From positions 1-64,000 of the forward strand of contig CAXMNX010000099.1 of the NCBI GenBank assembly GCA_964194845.1: a stretch of DNA of 64,000 nucleotides, written 5' to 3'. Shown here piece after piece: positions 15,698 to 24,225 of this stretch. A program made the position numbers and the translations under genes. The DNA comes from CAXMNX01 sp964194845. Its GTDB lineage: Bacteria > Pseudomonadota > Alphaproteobacteria > Rhodobacterales > Rhodobacteraceae. A model generated the notes under the pieces. It saw nothing but the letters and a program-made list of their open reading frames with translations, searched no databases and was not told the DNA's origin. How positions within the stretch are numbered: position 1 is the stretch's first letter; each line of letters opens with the position of its first letter.

Positions 15698-18501
15698 GCG
15701 CCCACCTTCCGCTTCACCGTCTTCGGCCCGCGCACGACCGGGCTTTTCTGTGCTGGATGCGCAGGCTGGCTTTCAGCCGGCGCCGCGACTTTCTCGATCT
15801 TTACCTTCAGATCAAACCACGCCGCCTGACCCGTAATCGGATCCGAATTCGCCCAGCGAAGCCCGTCGCCCTTGGGCGGCAGAAGCTCATGGATGATGTG
15901 GTTCAAAAGGAACCCTTTTGTTGCTTCCGGGGCGTCCGTATCCAGCGCCCAGGCCCCCTTGCGCTTGCCGATAGCATTCCACGTCCAGACCGTGTTTTCG
16001 TTCAACGCCGCCATATGCATGACCGGCACCGTGATCTCGCCATGGGGCGATGTGACCCGCGCCCAGTCGCCTTCGGCAAATCCATTCGCCGCCCATATTT
16101 TGGTCGGCACATACAATGGGTTCCGCCCGTGGATCTGGCGAAGCCAGGCGTTCTGCGACCCCCATGAATGATACATCGCCATCGGGCGCTGCGTCAGCGC
16201 ATGGACGCTGAACCCGTCGTCAACGTCCGAAAGCGGCCGATACCAGATCGGAAGTGGATCCATCGTTTCGCCGTAGCGTGCTTTCAGGTTGTCGGGCGGG
16301 CTTAGACGGTGCTTGCCTTCAGCGGCCAACTGGAAACGGCGCAACGGCTCGCACCAGAGCGTGAAAAGATAGGGCGACGGCGCATCGAATATGCCAAGAT
16401 CAACCGCCCAGTCCTGATAGGCAGCGTTCCATGGCTTGTAGAACTCGGCCTCCTCGGGAATATGGCTGATCCAGAAACTGCCGTTTTCCTTATATTTTTC
16501 AATCTGATCCGGGTTCGCCGGCCCGCGCCCGAAGTCATTGCCATCACCACGCCAACCGGCAAGCGGCCCGACGCCCGGTTTGCGTTCGTGGTTCTGGATA
16601 TAATCGGCATAGTCCTTGTATTTCGCGCCGCCGTCCTCGTTCACAAATCCCGGCAGACCAAGCCGCCCGCCAAGATCGCAAAGCACCGACTGAAAGCCCC
16701 GAACGTCGCGGTCCGGTTCGACCACAGGCCAGCGGATCGCATCCGCCGCCGCTGATGCTTCGGATATCGGGCGGTCAAGCAGGCTGATGCAGTCGTGGCG
16801 TTCCAGATAGGTGGTGTCGGGCAGGATCAGATCGGCATAGGCCACCATTTCCGAGGAATAGGCATCTGAATAGATGATCCTGGGGATCACATATTCGCCG
16901 CTCTCGTCCGTGTCGGTCAGCATATCCATGACGCCGGACGTGTTCATCGACGAATTCCACGCCATGTTCGCCATGTATAGAAACAGCGTGTCGATCTTAT
17001 ATGGATCACCGGCATGCGCGTTCGAGATCACCATGTGCATCAGCCCGTGCGACGACATCGGATTTTCCCAGCTGAACGCCTTGTCGATACGCTTGGGTTT
17101 GCCGTTTTCGTCGATCAGCAGATCATCCGGTCCGTGGACAAATCCCAGGTGCGGCCCGTCCAGCGGCTGGCACGGTTGCGGTTTGGCGTGCGGCTTGGGG
17201 TGCGACGTTGCGGCCTTGGGGTAGGGCGGTTTGAAGCGGAAACCGCCGGGAACTTCGACCGTGCCAAGAATGATCTGAAGCATGTGCAAAGCGCGGCAGG
17301 TCTGAAACCCGTTTGAATGCGCGCTGATCCCGCGCATCGCATGAAAACTGACCGGTCGGCCAACCATCGTTTTGTGGGTGTCGCCCCGGAAATCGGTCCA
17401 CTCGCGATCCAGCTCAAACGCTTCGTCAAAGGCAACGCGGGCAAGCTCGGCGGCGATACCGCGAATGCGATCCGCCGTCAAGCCAACCTTAGCGGCGACG
17501 GTTTCCGGCGCGTATTCGTCCGAAAGGTATTTCTCGGCCATGTGATGCAGGACCGGGCGATGCGACACGCCTGCATGGCGGTAAGATGCGGACAGGTCCG
17601 GCTGAACACCCGGCGTGTCAAACGCCTCGGGCTTACCGGTCCGGCGGTCGATGACAAGCTTCTTGCCTGCCTCATTCGTCAGGATCAGACCATGCTCGTC
17701 GCTGGCCGGGTCTTCGTTCACCAGACAAGGTGCGTCGGTAAACCGCGCGAGATAATCAAGGTCGATCCGGCCAGCCTTCATCAGGCAATGAACCAGCGAA
17801 AGAATGAATAACCCATCGGTGCCGGGTGTGATCCCGACCCACTCATCGGCAACAGCGTTGTAACCGGTGCGGATCGGGTTGACGCCGATGATCTTCGCAC
17901 CCCGGGCTTTAAGCTTGCCGATCCCCATCTTGATCGGGTTACTATCGTGGTCTTCCGCGACCCCGAAGATCATAAACAGCTTGGTGCGGTCCCAGTCCGG
18001 TTGGCCAAATTCCCAGAACGCGCCCCCCATCGTGTAGATGCCCGCAGCGGCCATATTCACCGAACAAAACCCGCCGTGCGCCGCGTAATTGGGCGTGCCG
18101 AATGCCTGCGCCCAGAACGAGGTAAAGGATTGCGACTGATCGCGGCCCGTAAAGAACGCCAGCTTCGACTGGTCGGTATCGCGCAACGGTTTCAGCCAGG
18201 ATACGGCGGTCTCAAGCGCCTCTTCCCAACTTATCTCCTCGAACTCGCCGGAACCACGGGGGCCGACCCGTTTCAAGGGCGCCCGCAACCGGGCCGGGCT
18301 AAGGTGCTGCATGATGCCGGACGACCCCTTGGCGCAAAGCACACCCTTGTTGACCGGGTGGTCGCGGTTGCCTTCGATATAGGCGACCTCGCCGTCCTTC
18401 ATGTGAACGTCGATCCCGCACCGGCAGGCGCACATATAGCAGGTGGTCTTTCGCACCTCGTCCGATACCTTCGGCGACGTGTCCAGGTCTGGTTGGTGCA
18501 T
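15694..18501 (-). CDS. soeA: Molybdopterin catalytic subunit, probable sulfite dehydrogenase (quinone) SoeA
   Basis: SoeABC oxidises sulfite to sulfate in the cytoplasm and passes electrons to quinone. From the ATG at 18501 (GGGGAGAG ribosome-binding site) the product has 935 residues; a GTG at 18570 would add 23. The N terminus has the [4Fe-4S] motif C21-x2-C24-x3-C28 with C56 later. The Mo ligand is probably the cysteine in HGGFCSVNM (C146), unlike the serine of DmsA. No twin-arginine signal is present, which argues against periplasmic DmsA and for SoeA. The molybdopterin-binding and dinucleotide-binding domains cover the rest. The order soeA-B-C and the Lrp-like divergent neighbour match the roseobacter sulfite dehydrogenase locus as I recall it. 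DMSO, thiosulfate or polysulfide chemistry remain possible. Confidence 0.82.
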   Translation of the reverse strand: MHQPDLDTSPKVSDEVRKTTCYMCACRCGIDVHMKDGEVAYIEGNRDHPVNKGVLCAKGSSGIMQHLSPARLRAPLKRVGPRGSGEFEEISWEEALETAVSWLKPLRDTDQSKLAFFTGRDQSQSFTSFWAQAFGTPNYAAHGGFCSVNMAAAGIYTMGGAFWEFGQPDWDRTKLFMIFGVAEDHDSNPIKMGIGKLKARGAKIIGVNPIRTGYNAVADEWVGITPGTDGLFILSLVHCLMKAGRIDLDYLARFTDAPCLVNEDPASDEHGLILTNEAGKKLVIDRRTGKPEAFDTPGVQPDLSASYRHAGVSHRPVLHHMAEKYLSDEYAPETVAAKVGLTADRIRGIAAELARVAFDEAFELDREWTDFRGDTHKTMVGRPVSFHAMRGISAHSNGFQTCRALHMLQIILGTVEVPGGFRFKPPYPKAATSHPKPHAKPQPCQPLDGPHLGFVHGPDDLLIDENGKPKRIDKAFSWENPMSSHGLMHMVISNAHAGDPYKIDTLFLYMANMAWNSSMNTSGVMDMLTDTDESGEYVIPRIIYSDAYSSEMVAYADLILPDTTYLERHDCISLLDRPISEASAAADAIRWPVVEPDRDVRGFQSVLCDLGGRLGLPGFVNEDGGAKYKDYADYIQNHERKPGVGPLAGWRGDGNDFGRGPANPDQIEKYKENGSFWISHIPEEAEFYKPWNAAYQDWAVDLGIFDAPSPYLFTLWCEPLRRFQLAAEGKHRLSPPDNLKARYGETMDPLPIWYRPLSDVDDGFSVHALTQRPMAMYHSWGSQNAWLRQIHGRNPLYVPTKIWAANGFAEGDWARVTSPHGEITVPVMHMAALNENTVWTWNAIGKRKGAWALDTDAPEATKGFLLNHIIHELLPPKGDGLRWANSDPITGQAAWFDLKVKIEKVAAPAESQPAHPAQKSPVVRGPKTVKRKVGA

Positions 18502-18691
18502 TGCTTCGACACTCTCCCCGAGGCCAGTCATAATCTGCATTGACAGGCGATGCGACCCCATATGCGGCACCTTGGTCTAGTTCCCAATGGCCCCAAGGAT
18601 TAGGGCCAGCCAGGTGGCGATACTGAGTCCAGTCCCGCACCTTGTCCAAGGCGTGACGCGGCGCTAGGGTCACCCGCAAAGAGGTGCCCAG

Positions 18692-18943
18692 ATGAAATGC
18701 GTTTTCGTTCAGATACGGTGTCGCCCCGGCAAGACGTATGACGTCGCGCGAGACATATTTCTGCGCGAGATTGTGTCCGAACTGTATTCGACAAGCGGTG
18801 ATTTTGACCTGATGGCGAAGATTTATGTGCCCCAGGATCAGGACATCGGCGTGTTTATCAACGAAGGGCTTCTGGATATCCCGAACATCGACCGGTCGCT
18901 GACCACGATCACGTTCAAGGCCATCCACACTGACGGCACCTGA
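18692..18943 (+). CDS. Stand-alone Lrp/AsnC ligand-binding (RAM) domain protein
   Basis: The 83-residue product covers only the C-terminal alpha/beta RAM domain of Lrp/AsnC regulators (MKCVFVQIRCRPGKTYDVAR... with SGDFDLMAKIYV and a final strand SLTTITFKAI). It lacks the helix-turn-helix DNA-binding part. Such domains form ring oligomers and bind amino acids or other small ligands. GAGGTG precedes the ATG. It is divergent from soeA, separated by 190 bases, so it may sense a sulfur metabolite or modulate the molybdoenzyme; this is inference. Confidence 0.85.
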   Translation: MKCVFVQIRCRPGKTYDVARDIFLREIVSELYSTSGDFDLMAKIYVPQDQDIGVFINEGLLDIPNIDRSLTTITFKAIHTDGT

Positions 18944-18970
18944 CGCCCCGATCTGTGGCCAACACGATCC

Positions 18971-19300
18971 TCAGGACCCTTGATTTACACGCTCGATATA
19001 AGTTCGCAGCTCTTCCGTCTCAGTTCGCGCGGCGCGAAGCCCGTCCATCGCGGCGTTTAATTCGGCTTCGGTTTGGTTCATTTTGTTGATCAGTTCGGCT
19101 TCGCGCTGTTGCAGGTAAGTGACCGCGTGATCACGCTCTTCCTCGGCCTGATGCAGCTCTTGCGCCATGCGGTCCAGATCATCCATATCGGATCGCGTAA
19201 CGCGGGTTATCCGAGAGATCAGCCAGTGCGCGAACCAGCCCGCCATAAAGGCAACAAACAGTATCGCGGCAGTCGCAAAAATGAACTCGGTGCCGTTCAT
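18971..19300 (-). CDS. Small membrane-anchored coiled-coil protein
   Basis: The 109-residue product has one N-terminal transmembrane helix (FIFATAAILFVAFMAGWFAH, about residues 6-25) followed by a long charged coiled coil (from DLDRMAQELHQAEEERDHAV to the end). There is no enzymatic motif. Its ATG overlaps the stop of the OmpA-family gene (ATGA), so the two are translated together and probably act together in the envelope. Confidence 0.75.
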   Translation of the reverse strand: MNGTEFIFATAAILFVAFMAGWFAHWLISRITRVTRSDMDDLDRMAQELHQAEEERDHAVTYLQQREAELINKMNQTEAELNAAMDGLRAARTETEELRTYIERVNQGS

Positions 19301-21198
19301 TCGGTCGCTCCTTCGGTCGCGGCGGTACTCTCAGCCTGGCCTGCGTTGCCATCCTCGGTGACGTCTTCAGGCAGCACAAGACGAAACTCGATCCGGCGAT
19401 TTGCCTCGCGACCATCTTCGGTCTTGTTGTCGGCAACGGGTTCCGTTTCGCCATAGCCCTTTGCACTCAAATTCGAAGTCAAAACGCGCCGCGCCATGAT
19501 CTGGTTCAACACGGCGTCCGCGCGCGCTTGCGATAATTGCTGGTTCATCACTTCGCGCCCCTGGCTGTCGGTGTGACCTCCGATTTCGATCCTTACGGTC
19601 TGACAGTTGCGCAGAAGATCGGAAATGGCATCAATCGTATCCATGCCCGCGGCTTCGATATCGGTGGACGAGGGCGCAAAGACAATTTTTCGGCTGGCGA
19701 CCGCGGCATTAATCTGCTCAACGCATTCCTCCGGCGTCGGCAACGCGGCAAGCGGATCCAGCGCTTCGGAATACGTCACGTCGAGGGAAAATCTGGCACC
19801 TTCGGCCAGTTTCGATGACAGAATGCGGGCAATTTCGGCGCGGGCGCCCTGGCGACCCGACAGGCCGGATATTTCGATACTGTCAGGTGTGACGACAACG
19901 GTGCCGTTGTTCAACAGCGCAAGCGCTTCAAGCGCGGTCAAAACCCGGGTCGGCCAACCCACCGGCAAGCCCTCAACGATGCGCGTCGCCGGATAGACAT
20001 TTGCCGCGCCAAAATGTGCGGCGGCAAAGCTTTCAATTGCCGACCGGTTCAGCGCGCTTCCAAGCCTGCCGCGCATCTGGACAAGGCCCTCGGGCGACCG
20101 CGTGGCGACAAATTCGGGAATTATGCTATCGGACGGCGGTTCTTCCGGCGCTTCCAGGCGCACCGCGTTTAGCGAAAACACAGGCGGCAACTGCCCCTCC
20201 AATTCGCCGACATGGCGATCAAACAGCGACTGCGGCGTGCCTTCGGCAGCCACCAGCGTGACATCGGCGTTTGAGATTGTCAGCGTGCCTTCCCCCAAAG
20301 CTTTCAAGGCATTTATGGCTTGCACCGCGGCGTCGCCCCATCGCGTCGACGGCGTGCCCAACCCCAAAGTGCAACCCCCGTTGCCGACAAGGCCCGCATC
20401 AATGGCCGCAGAAAGTATTGCGTCGCGGGCATCTTCGGTATCTGCCGAGCAGGCGTCAAAACGCGCGCCGTTTTCGTCGATCAGAAACCTGAGCGTGAAT
20501 GGCGAGATGACCGGTCTGGGTGCGGTGATATTCAGCGCGACGGACACGCCCGACGGTGCCTCGCGCCTTAGCGCGCGTTCTATTCGCTGTTTGTCGGCCT
20601 GGTCTTCGGCCGCCGCCGTAATCGCCACTTGTCGCGGTGTGATCGAAACCTTTGATCGTGGCAGATCGTCAAGGGCGTTCAAACCGAAACTAAGGGCCCG
20701 TTCCCAGCCCGGCGGCGGCGCGAAATCGGCGCTTTCGATCAGGTTGGTCACGTTCTCCGCGCCCGAGATTTGCCGCGCGCGTTCGATGATCGTCGCTGGA
20801 TCGGACTCGACCGGCACCAGCCCGATCAGCGAAAGCCCGTCTTCGTTTTTCAGGATCTCAACCGAAAAATCGGGGGCCGCAATTCTGGCCGTGGCGGCAA
20901 CTTCCATGTTGTCGCGTATTCGCGACGCATCAACCACCGTGCCCGCCGCCGACAACGCGGAAAATCGGGTCGCTTCGTCGGGCGCGGTGCCAAAAAGCGA
21001 TACCTGCAAACCGTCTGCCGTCGCCTCGGCCCATTCATTTCCGGACTGACCAAGAACAAGTTCGATGTCCGAAATTGATTTGGCTTCGATCCGCGCCTTC
21101 GCCCAAAGCGCGATACCAAAGCAGCCCGCACCCGCGATCATAATCGCAAGCGCGTGCGGCACAAAATGGCGTATGCGAACAGTTCGACGGGCGGTCAT
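19297..21198 (-). CDS. Inner-membrane-anchored BON/OmpA-family protein
   Basis: The 633-residue product has an N-terminal transmembrane segment (HALAIMIAGAGCFGIALWA, about residues 15-33), several BON-like alpha/beta repeats across about 40-450, and a C-terminal OmpA peptidoglycan-binding domain. That domain includes IEIGGHTDSQGREVMNQQLS, QARADAV and GYGETEPVADNKTEDGREANRRIEF. The C-terminal tail is short and acidic. It probably ties the inner membrane to peptidoglycan. It is the first gene of a pair with the coiled-coil protein. Confidence 0.85.
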   Translation of the reverse strand: MTARRTVRIRHFVPHALAIMIAGAGCFGIALWAKARIEAKSISDIELVLGQSGNEWAEATADGLQVSLFGTAPDEATRFSALSAAGTVVDASRIRDNMEVAATARIAAPDFSVEILKNEDGLSLIGLVPVESDPATIIERARQISGAENVTNLIESADFAPPPGWERALSFGLNALDDLPRSKVSITPRQVAITAAAEDQADKQRIERALRREAPSGVSVALNITAPRPVISPFTLRFLIDENGARFDACSADTEDARDAILSAAIDAGLVGNGGCTLGLGTPSTRWGDAAVQAINALKALGEGTLTISNADVTLVAAEGTPQSLFDRHVGELEGQLPPVFSLNAVRLEAPEEPPSDSIIPEFVATRSPEGLVQMRGRLGSALNRSAIESFAAAHFGAANVYPATRIVEGLPVGWPTRVLTALEALALLNNGTVVVTPDSIEISGLSGRQGARAEIARILSSKLAEGARFSLDVTYSEALDPLAALPTPEECVEQINAAVASRKIVFAPSSTDIEAAGMDTIDAISDLLRNCQTVRIEIGGHTDSQGREVMNQQLSQARADAVLNQIMARRVLTSNLSAKGYGETEPVADNKTEDGREANRRIEFRLVLPEDVTEDGNAGQAESTAATEGATE

Positions 21199-21233
21199 GG
21201 CGCTTTGTTAGCCCCAGTCATGGGCTACCGCAA

Positions 21234-22202
21234 TCACGCGAAATGCGCGGCGGCGAAAAACAGCACGGGGATCAGCCCGGCATTGCGGTTCGACCGGAAT
21301 AGGCGAAGACATACCTCGGAGTTGTCAGTGTTCAGCTGCCTTAGCTGCCAGACCAAATGCCAGCCAAAGAACCAGACCCCACCCAAAGCCAGAACCAGCG
21401 CCAGCACGTTGGCGTGCGGCGCGAGTGCGGCAATCAGCCCGGCCGCGAAGAATAATACGCTGATAACAATGAACCATCTCAACCACTTAGCCGTATCTTC
21501 GCCAAAAAGTCGCGCCGTTGATTTGACCCCGATCAAAGCGTCGTCATCGGTATCCTGATGGGCATAGATCGTGTCGTAGAAAAGCGTCCAGAAAATACCG
21601 GCGACATAGATCAAAACGGCGGGCCAGGCGATGTTCCCGGTCGCCGCTGTCCAAGCCAGCAGTGCGCCCCAGTTAAAGGCCAGCCCCAGAAAAATCTGCG
21701 GCCACCAAGTAATCCGCTTGGCGAACGGGTAGACGGCAACCAACACAAGCGAGGCGACGCCAAGCCAGATCGCCTGCCAATTGAATGTAAGCAGGATCAG
21801 GAAGGCGAAAAGCGCCTGAGCGATCATCCAGATAACAGCACCGGTCACGCTGACCTGACCCGAAGGGATCGGGCGCGTCTCTGTCCGGGCGACTTTTGCG
21901 TCAATATCCCTGTCTGTGATGTCGTTCCAGGTGCAGCCCGCCCCGCGCATAAGCCACGCACCCATCGCGCAGCCTAGCGCGATCCAGGCATGTGCGCCGG
22001 TGAACTGCCCCTGCATCAGCGTCGCAGCACCTAGCCCCCAAAAGCAGGGGATCAACAAAAGCCATGTGCCAATGGGTCTGTCGGCGCGGGAAAGCCTAAG
22101 GTAGGGCCGCGAAAATGCCGGCGCCCGGTTGTCGACCCAGTTTCCTGCAACAGCATCGGCAACGGGCGCGGTGATCTCTGGCGTCTGATCCAGCCCGGTC
22201 AT
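21234..22202 (-). CDS. ubiA: 4-hydroxybenzoate polyprenyltransferase
   Basis: UbiA attaches the polyprenyl tail to 4-hydroxybenzoate in ubiquinone synthesis in the inner membrane. The product has about 322 residues with eight or nine predicted helices and the two aspartate-rich motifs, NDITDRDID (first) and DTIYAHQDTDDD (second). The early RADRPIGTWLLL segment is typical. I chose the ATG at 22202, which has GGGA nine bases upstream; an ATG at 22217 would overlap the rsmE start codon and adds five residues. Confidence 0.93.
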   Translation of the reverse strand: MTGLDQTPEITAPVADAVAGNWVDNRAPAFSRPYLRLSRADRPIGTWLLLIPCFWGLGAATLMQGQFTGAHAWIALGCAMGAWLMRGAGCTWNDITDRDIDAKVARTETRPIPSGQVSVTGAVIWMIAQALFAFLILLTFNWQAIWLGVASLVLVAVYPFAKRITWWPQIFLGLAFNWGALLAWTAATGNIAWPAVLIYVAGIFWTLFYDTIYAHQDTDDDALIGVKSTARLFGEDTAKWLRWFIVISVLFFAAGLIAALAPHANVLALVLALGGVWFFGWHLVWQLRQLNTDNSEVCLRLFRSNRNAGLIPVLFFAAAHFA

Positions 22203-22215
22203 ATGTTTCGGTCCC

Positions 22216-22938
22216 ATGAAAGATGCGAAAATCAGGCTCTTTGTAGATCACTCGCTGGCCAAGGGGCAATCGCTGCCGCTGTCGCGGGATCAGGCGCATT
22301 ATCTGTTTGGGGTCATGCGAAAGACGGCGGGCGACAAGGTGGCGGTTTTTAACGGTCGCGATGGTGAATGGCAGGCCGAAATTGTGGGTATCGGCAGAAA
22401 AGACGGAATTCTGACCTGCATCGAGCAAAGCGCCGCGCAATGGGATCCTCCGGACCTGTGGCTTCTTTTTGCGCCAATCAAAAAGGCCCGAACCGATTTT
22501 ATCGTTGAAAAAGCAACCGAAATGGGGGTCGCACGTATTTTGCCGGTGCTGACCGAGTTTACCAATACCGAGCGTATTCGCCGCGACCGTTTGCAGGCCC
22601 ACGCCATCGAGGCGGCAGAACAATGCGGCGCGGCGTTTGTGCCTGAAGTTGCTGAACTTGCCAAACTCGACCGCGTGTTGGCCGACTGGCCCGCCGGGCG
22701 GCGCATTATGTTCTGCGACGAGGCACTTGCCGGCGAAGGCCGCAAATTTCCAACCCAAAGCGGGGCCTGGGCTGTATTGGTTGGCCCCGAGGGCGGATTT
22801 TCGGAAAGCGAGCGTGCCAGATTGGCGAATATGGAACAATCCCATGCAGTGGCCTTAGGTCCGCGAATACTGCGCGCGGACACAGCAGCGGTCGCAGCAC
22901 TAACCATCTGGCAGCAGGCATTGGGGGATTGGAAATGA
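22216..22938 (+). CDS. rsmE: 16S rRNA m3U1498 methyltransferase
   Basis: RsmE methylates U1498 of 16S rRNA. The 240-residue SPOUT-class enzyme has the N-terminal PUA-like region (SRDQAHYLFGVMRKTAGDKV), the IKKARTDFIVEKATEMGV segment and the C-terminal knot with LVGPEGGFSESE and LGPRILRADTA. It starts back to back with ubiA, so promoters lie inside neighbouring coding sequence. It overlaps the next gene by four bases (ATGA). Confidence 0.95.
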   Translation: MKDAKIRLFVDHSLAKGQSLPLSRDQAHYLFGVMRKTAGDKVAVFNGRDGEWQAEIVGIGRKDGILTCIEQSAAQWDPPDLWLLFAPIKKARTDFIVEKATEMGVARILPVLTEFTNTERIRRDRLQAHAIEAAEQCGAAFVPEVAELAKLDRVLADWPAGRRIMFCDEALAGEGRKFPTQSGAWAVLVGPEGGFSESERARLANMEQSHAVALGPRILRADTAAVAALTIWQQALGDWK

Positions 22939-23645
22939 GCAAACCCGTCGTTCGCCTGCACCTGTTCTTCGCCACGGAAAACGATACCGCCGTTATCCTG
23001 CGGCAGGGGCCAATGAAGCAGTTTCGCCTGATCCTGTGGCACCGCGACACCGATACGTTCGAGGATGGCCAGTGGCTGAAGCACAAGGTTTACCTCGACT
23101 GGTGCGATCTTTCACCCGACGGGCGACATTTCATATACTTCATGCTGGACGCCAAATGGTCCAGCGATACCGAAGGCGCTTACACGGTCATATCCCGCCC
23201 ACCATATTTTACTGCAATTGCGCTGTTTCCCGAAGGCGATACCTGGGCCGGTGGCGGTCGATTTCTGGATAACGCCAATTATGTGGCTGTCGGCGGAAGT
23301 GACATCATCGGTCGCGACGAAGGCCTGACAAGACTTTTCAGGCGAGAGCCGACAAAGGATTGCCCGACCGGCCTCTTTCAGGCAGACGGACGATGCGCAA
23401 GGATCGACAAGGCCAAAGCGGCGACACTGGACAACTTCGAGCCGCCAAGCTGGACCCATGCGCTTGATCGCTACGACACATTGGGTGGCAAACTTTATCG
23501 CCGGGCGGGCAACGAGCTAGAATTGATCCGCGATTTCAATGACATGGCATTCGAAGAAATTCTCGCACCCTACGATTGGCGCGATGCTTCGGGCGGCGAA
23601 AACAGCGCCAAACCCTGGCACCCGCTGGCAGGCGAAGATACGTGA
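22935..23645 (+). CDS. Conserved hypothetical protein, function unknown
   Basis: The 236-residue product is soluble, without signal peptide or transmembrane helices. It is rich in aromatic residues (WHRDTDTFEDGQWLKHKVYLDW; PPYFTAIALFPEGDTW) and looks like a beta-rich fold. It has two cysteines in DCPTGLFQADGRC. I recognise no domain. The ATG at 22935 overlaps the rsmE stop, and the TGA overlaps the GTG of the next gene, so three genes are coupled. Confidence 0.75.
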   Translation: MSKPVVRLHLFFATENDTAVILRQGPMKQFRLILWHRDTDTFEDGQWLKHKVYLDWCDLSPDGRHFIYFMLDAKWSSDTEGAYTVISRPPYFTAIALFPEGDTWAGGGRFLDNANYVAVGGSDIIGRDEGLTRLFRREPTKDCPTGLFQADGRCARIDKAKAATLDNFEPPSWTHALDRYDTLGGKLYRRAGNELELIRDFNDMAFEEILAPYDWRDASGGENSAKPWHPLAGEDT

Positions 23646-24169
23646 GTTTCATTCGACCAGAGGCGGCTAAGGCTCTCCGCCGCTGGCGGGAAGTGTTGGC
23701 CGGCCTGGTCGTTGGCCTGATCGGCGTCTGGCTGGTCACCAACCGGTTCGGCGCGCTTTATCTGATCGGCTGGGGATTGGCCGTCGGCGGGTTCTCGATG
23801 GTGTTCGCGGGCATCCGGCACGCGCGTTTCCCGGCCGGTTCCGGTGGCCTGGGCATCGTCGAGGTGGACGAACGGAAACTCACATATTTCAGCCCCGATA
23901 AAGGCGGTGCAGTTTCGCTTGACGACCTGCTGAAAGTCGCCATCCGCACCAATGACGACAGCCCGATCGCAAGCGATATGTTCTGGGAATGGACCGACAC
24001 CGCCGGACAAACATTAAGCATTCCCGGTGACGCTGAAGGATCGGAGCAGATATTCGATGCCTTATCCGCACTCAGCGGCGTTGACCACGACGCCATCATG
24101 CGGGCCAGCGGCGAGGTTACCCAAAACTACTTCGTGATCTGGCGGAAACCCGATCCTCAACTACATTGA
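23642..24169 (+). CDS. Conserved hypothetical membrane protein
   Basis: The 175-residue product starts at a GTG overlapping the previous stop (GTGA). It has two hydrophobic helices (VLAGLVVGLIGVWLVTN and ALYLIGWGLAVGGFSMVFAG, about residues 18-58) and a soluble C-terminal domain (VEVDERKLTYFSPDKGG; FWEWTDTAGQTLSIPG). The soluble part resembles bacterial PH-type sensor domains in its strand pattern, but I am not certain. It is the third gene of the rsmE unit and lies upstream of gshA. Confidence 0.72.
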   Translation: MSFIRPEAAKALRRWREVLAGLVVGLIGVWLVTNRFGALYLIGWGLAVGGFSMVFAGIRHARFPAGSGGLGIVEVDERKLTYFSPDKGGAVSLDDLLKVAIRTNDDSPIASDMFWEWTDTAGQTLSIPGDAEGSEQIFDALSALSGVDHDAIMRASGEVTQNYFVIWRKPDPQLH

Positions 24170-24225
24170 CTTGCGCGTCTTTTCGCGCAACTCACGAATT
24201 CTGAAAAGGCGAGCGGAGCGACCCC

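Noticed and set aside
14079..18501. DMSO reductase DmsABC as the identity of the molybdoenzyme operon
   Set aside because: The large subunit lacks a twin-arginine signal and seems to have a cysteine Mo ligand. Both fit SoeABC better than the exported DmsA, though substrate is not proven.
20102..21049. A plus-strand open frame of 315 codons antisense to the OmpA-family gene
   Set aside because: It is Ser/Ala/Arg-rich low-complexity sequence without a ribosome-binding site, lying wholly opposite a recognisable gene.
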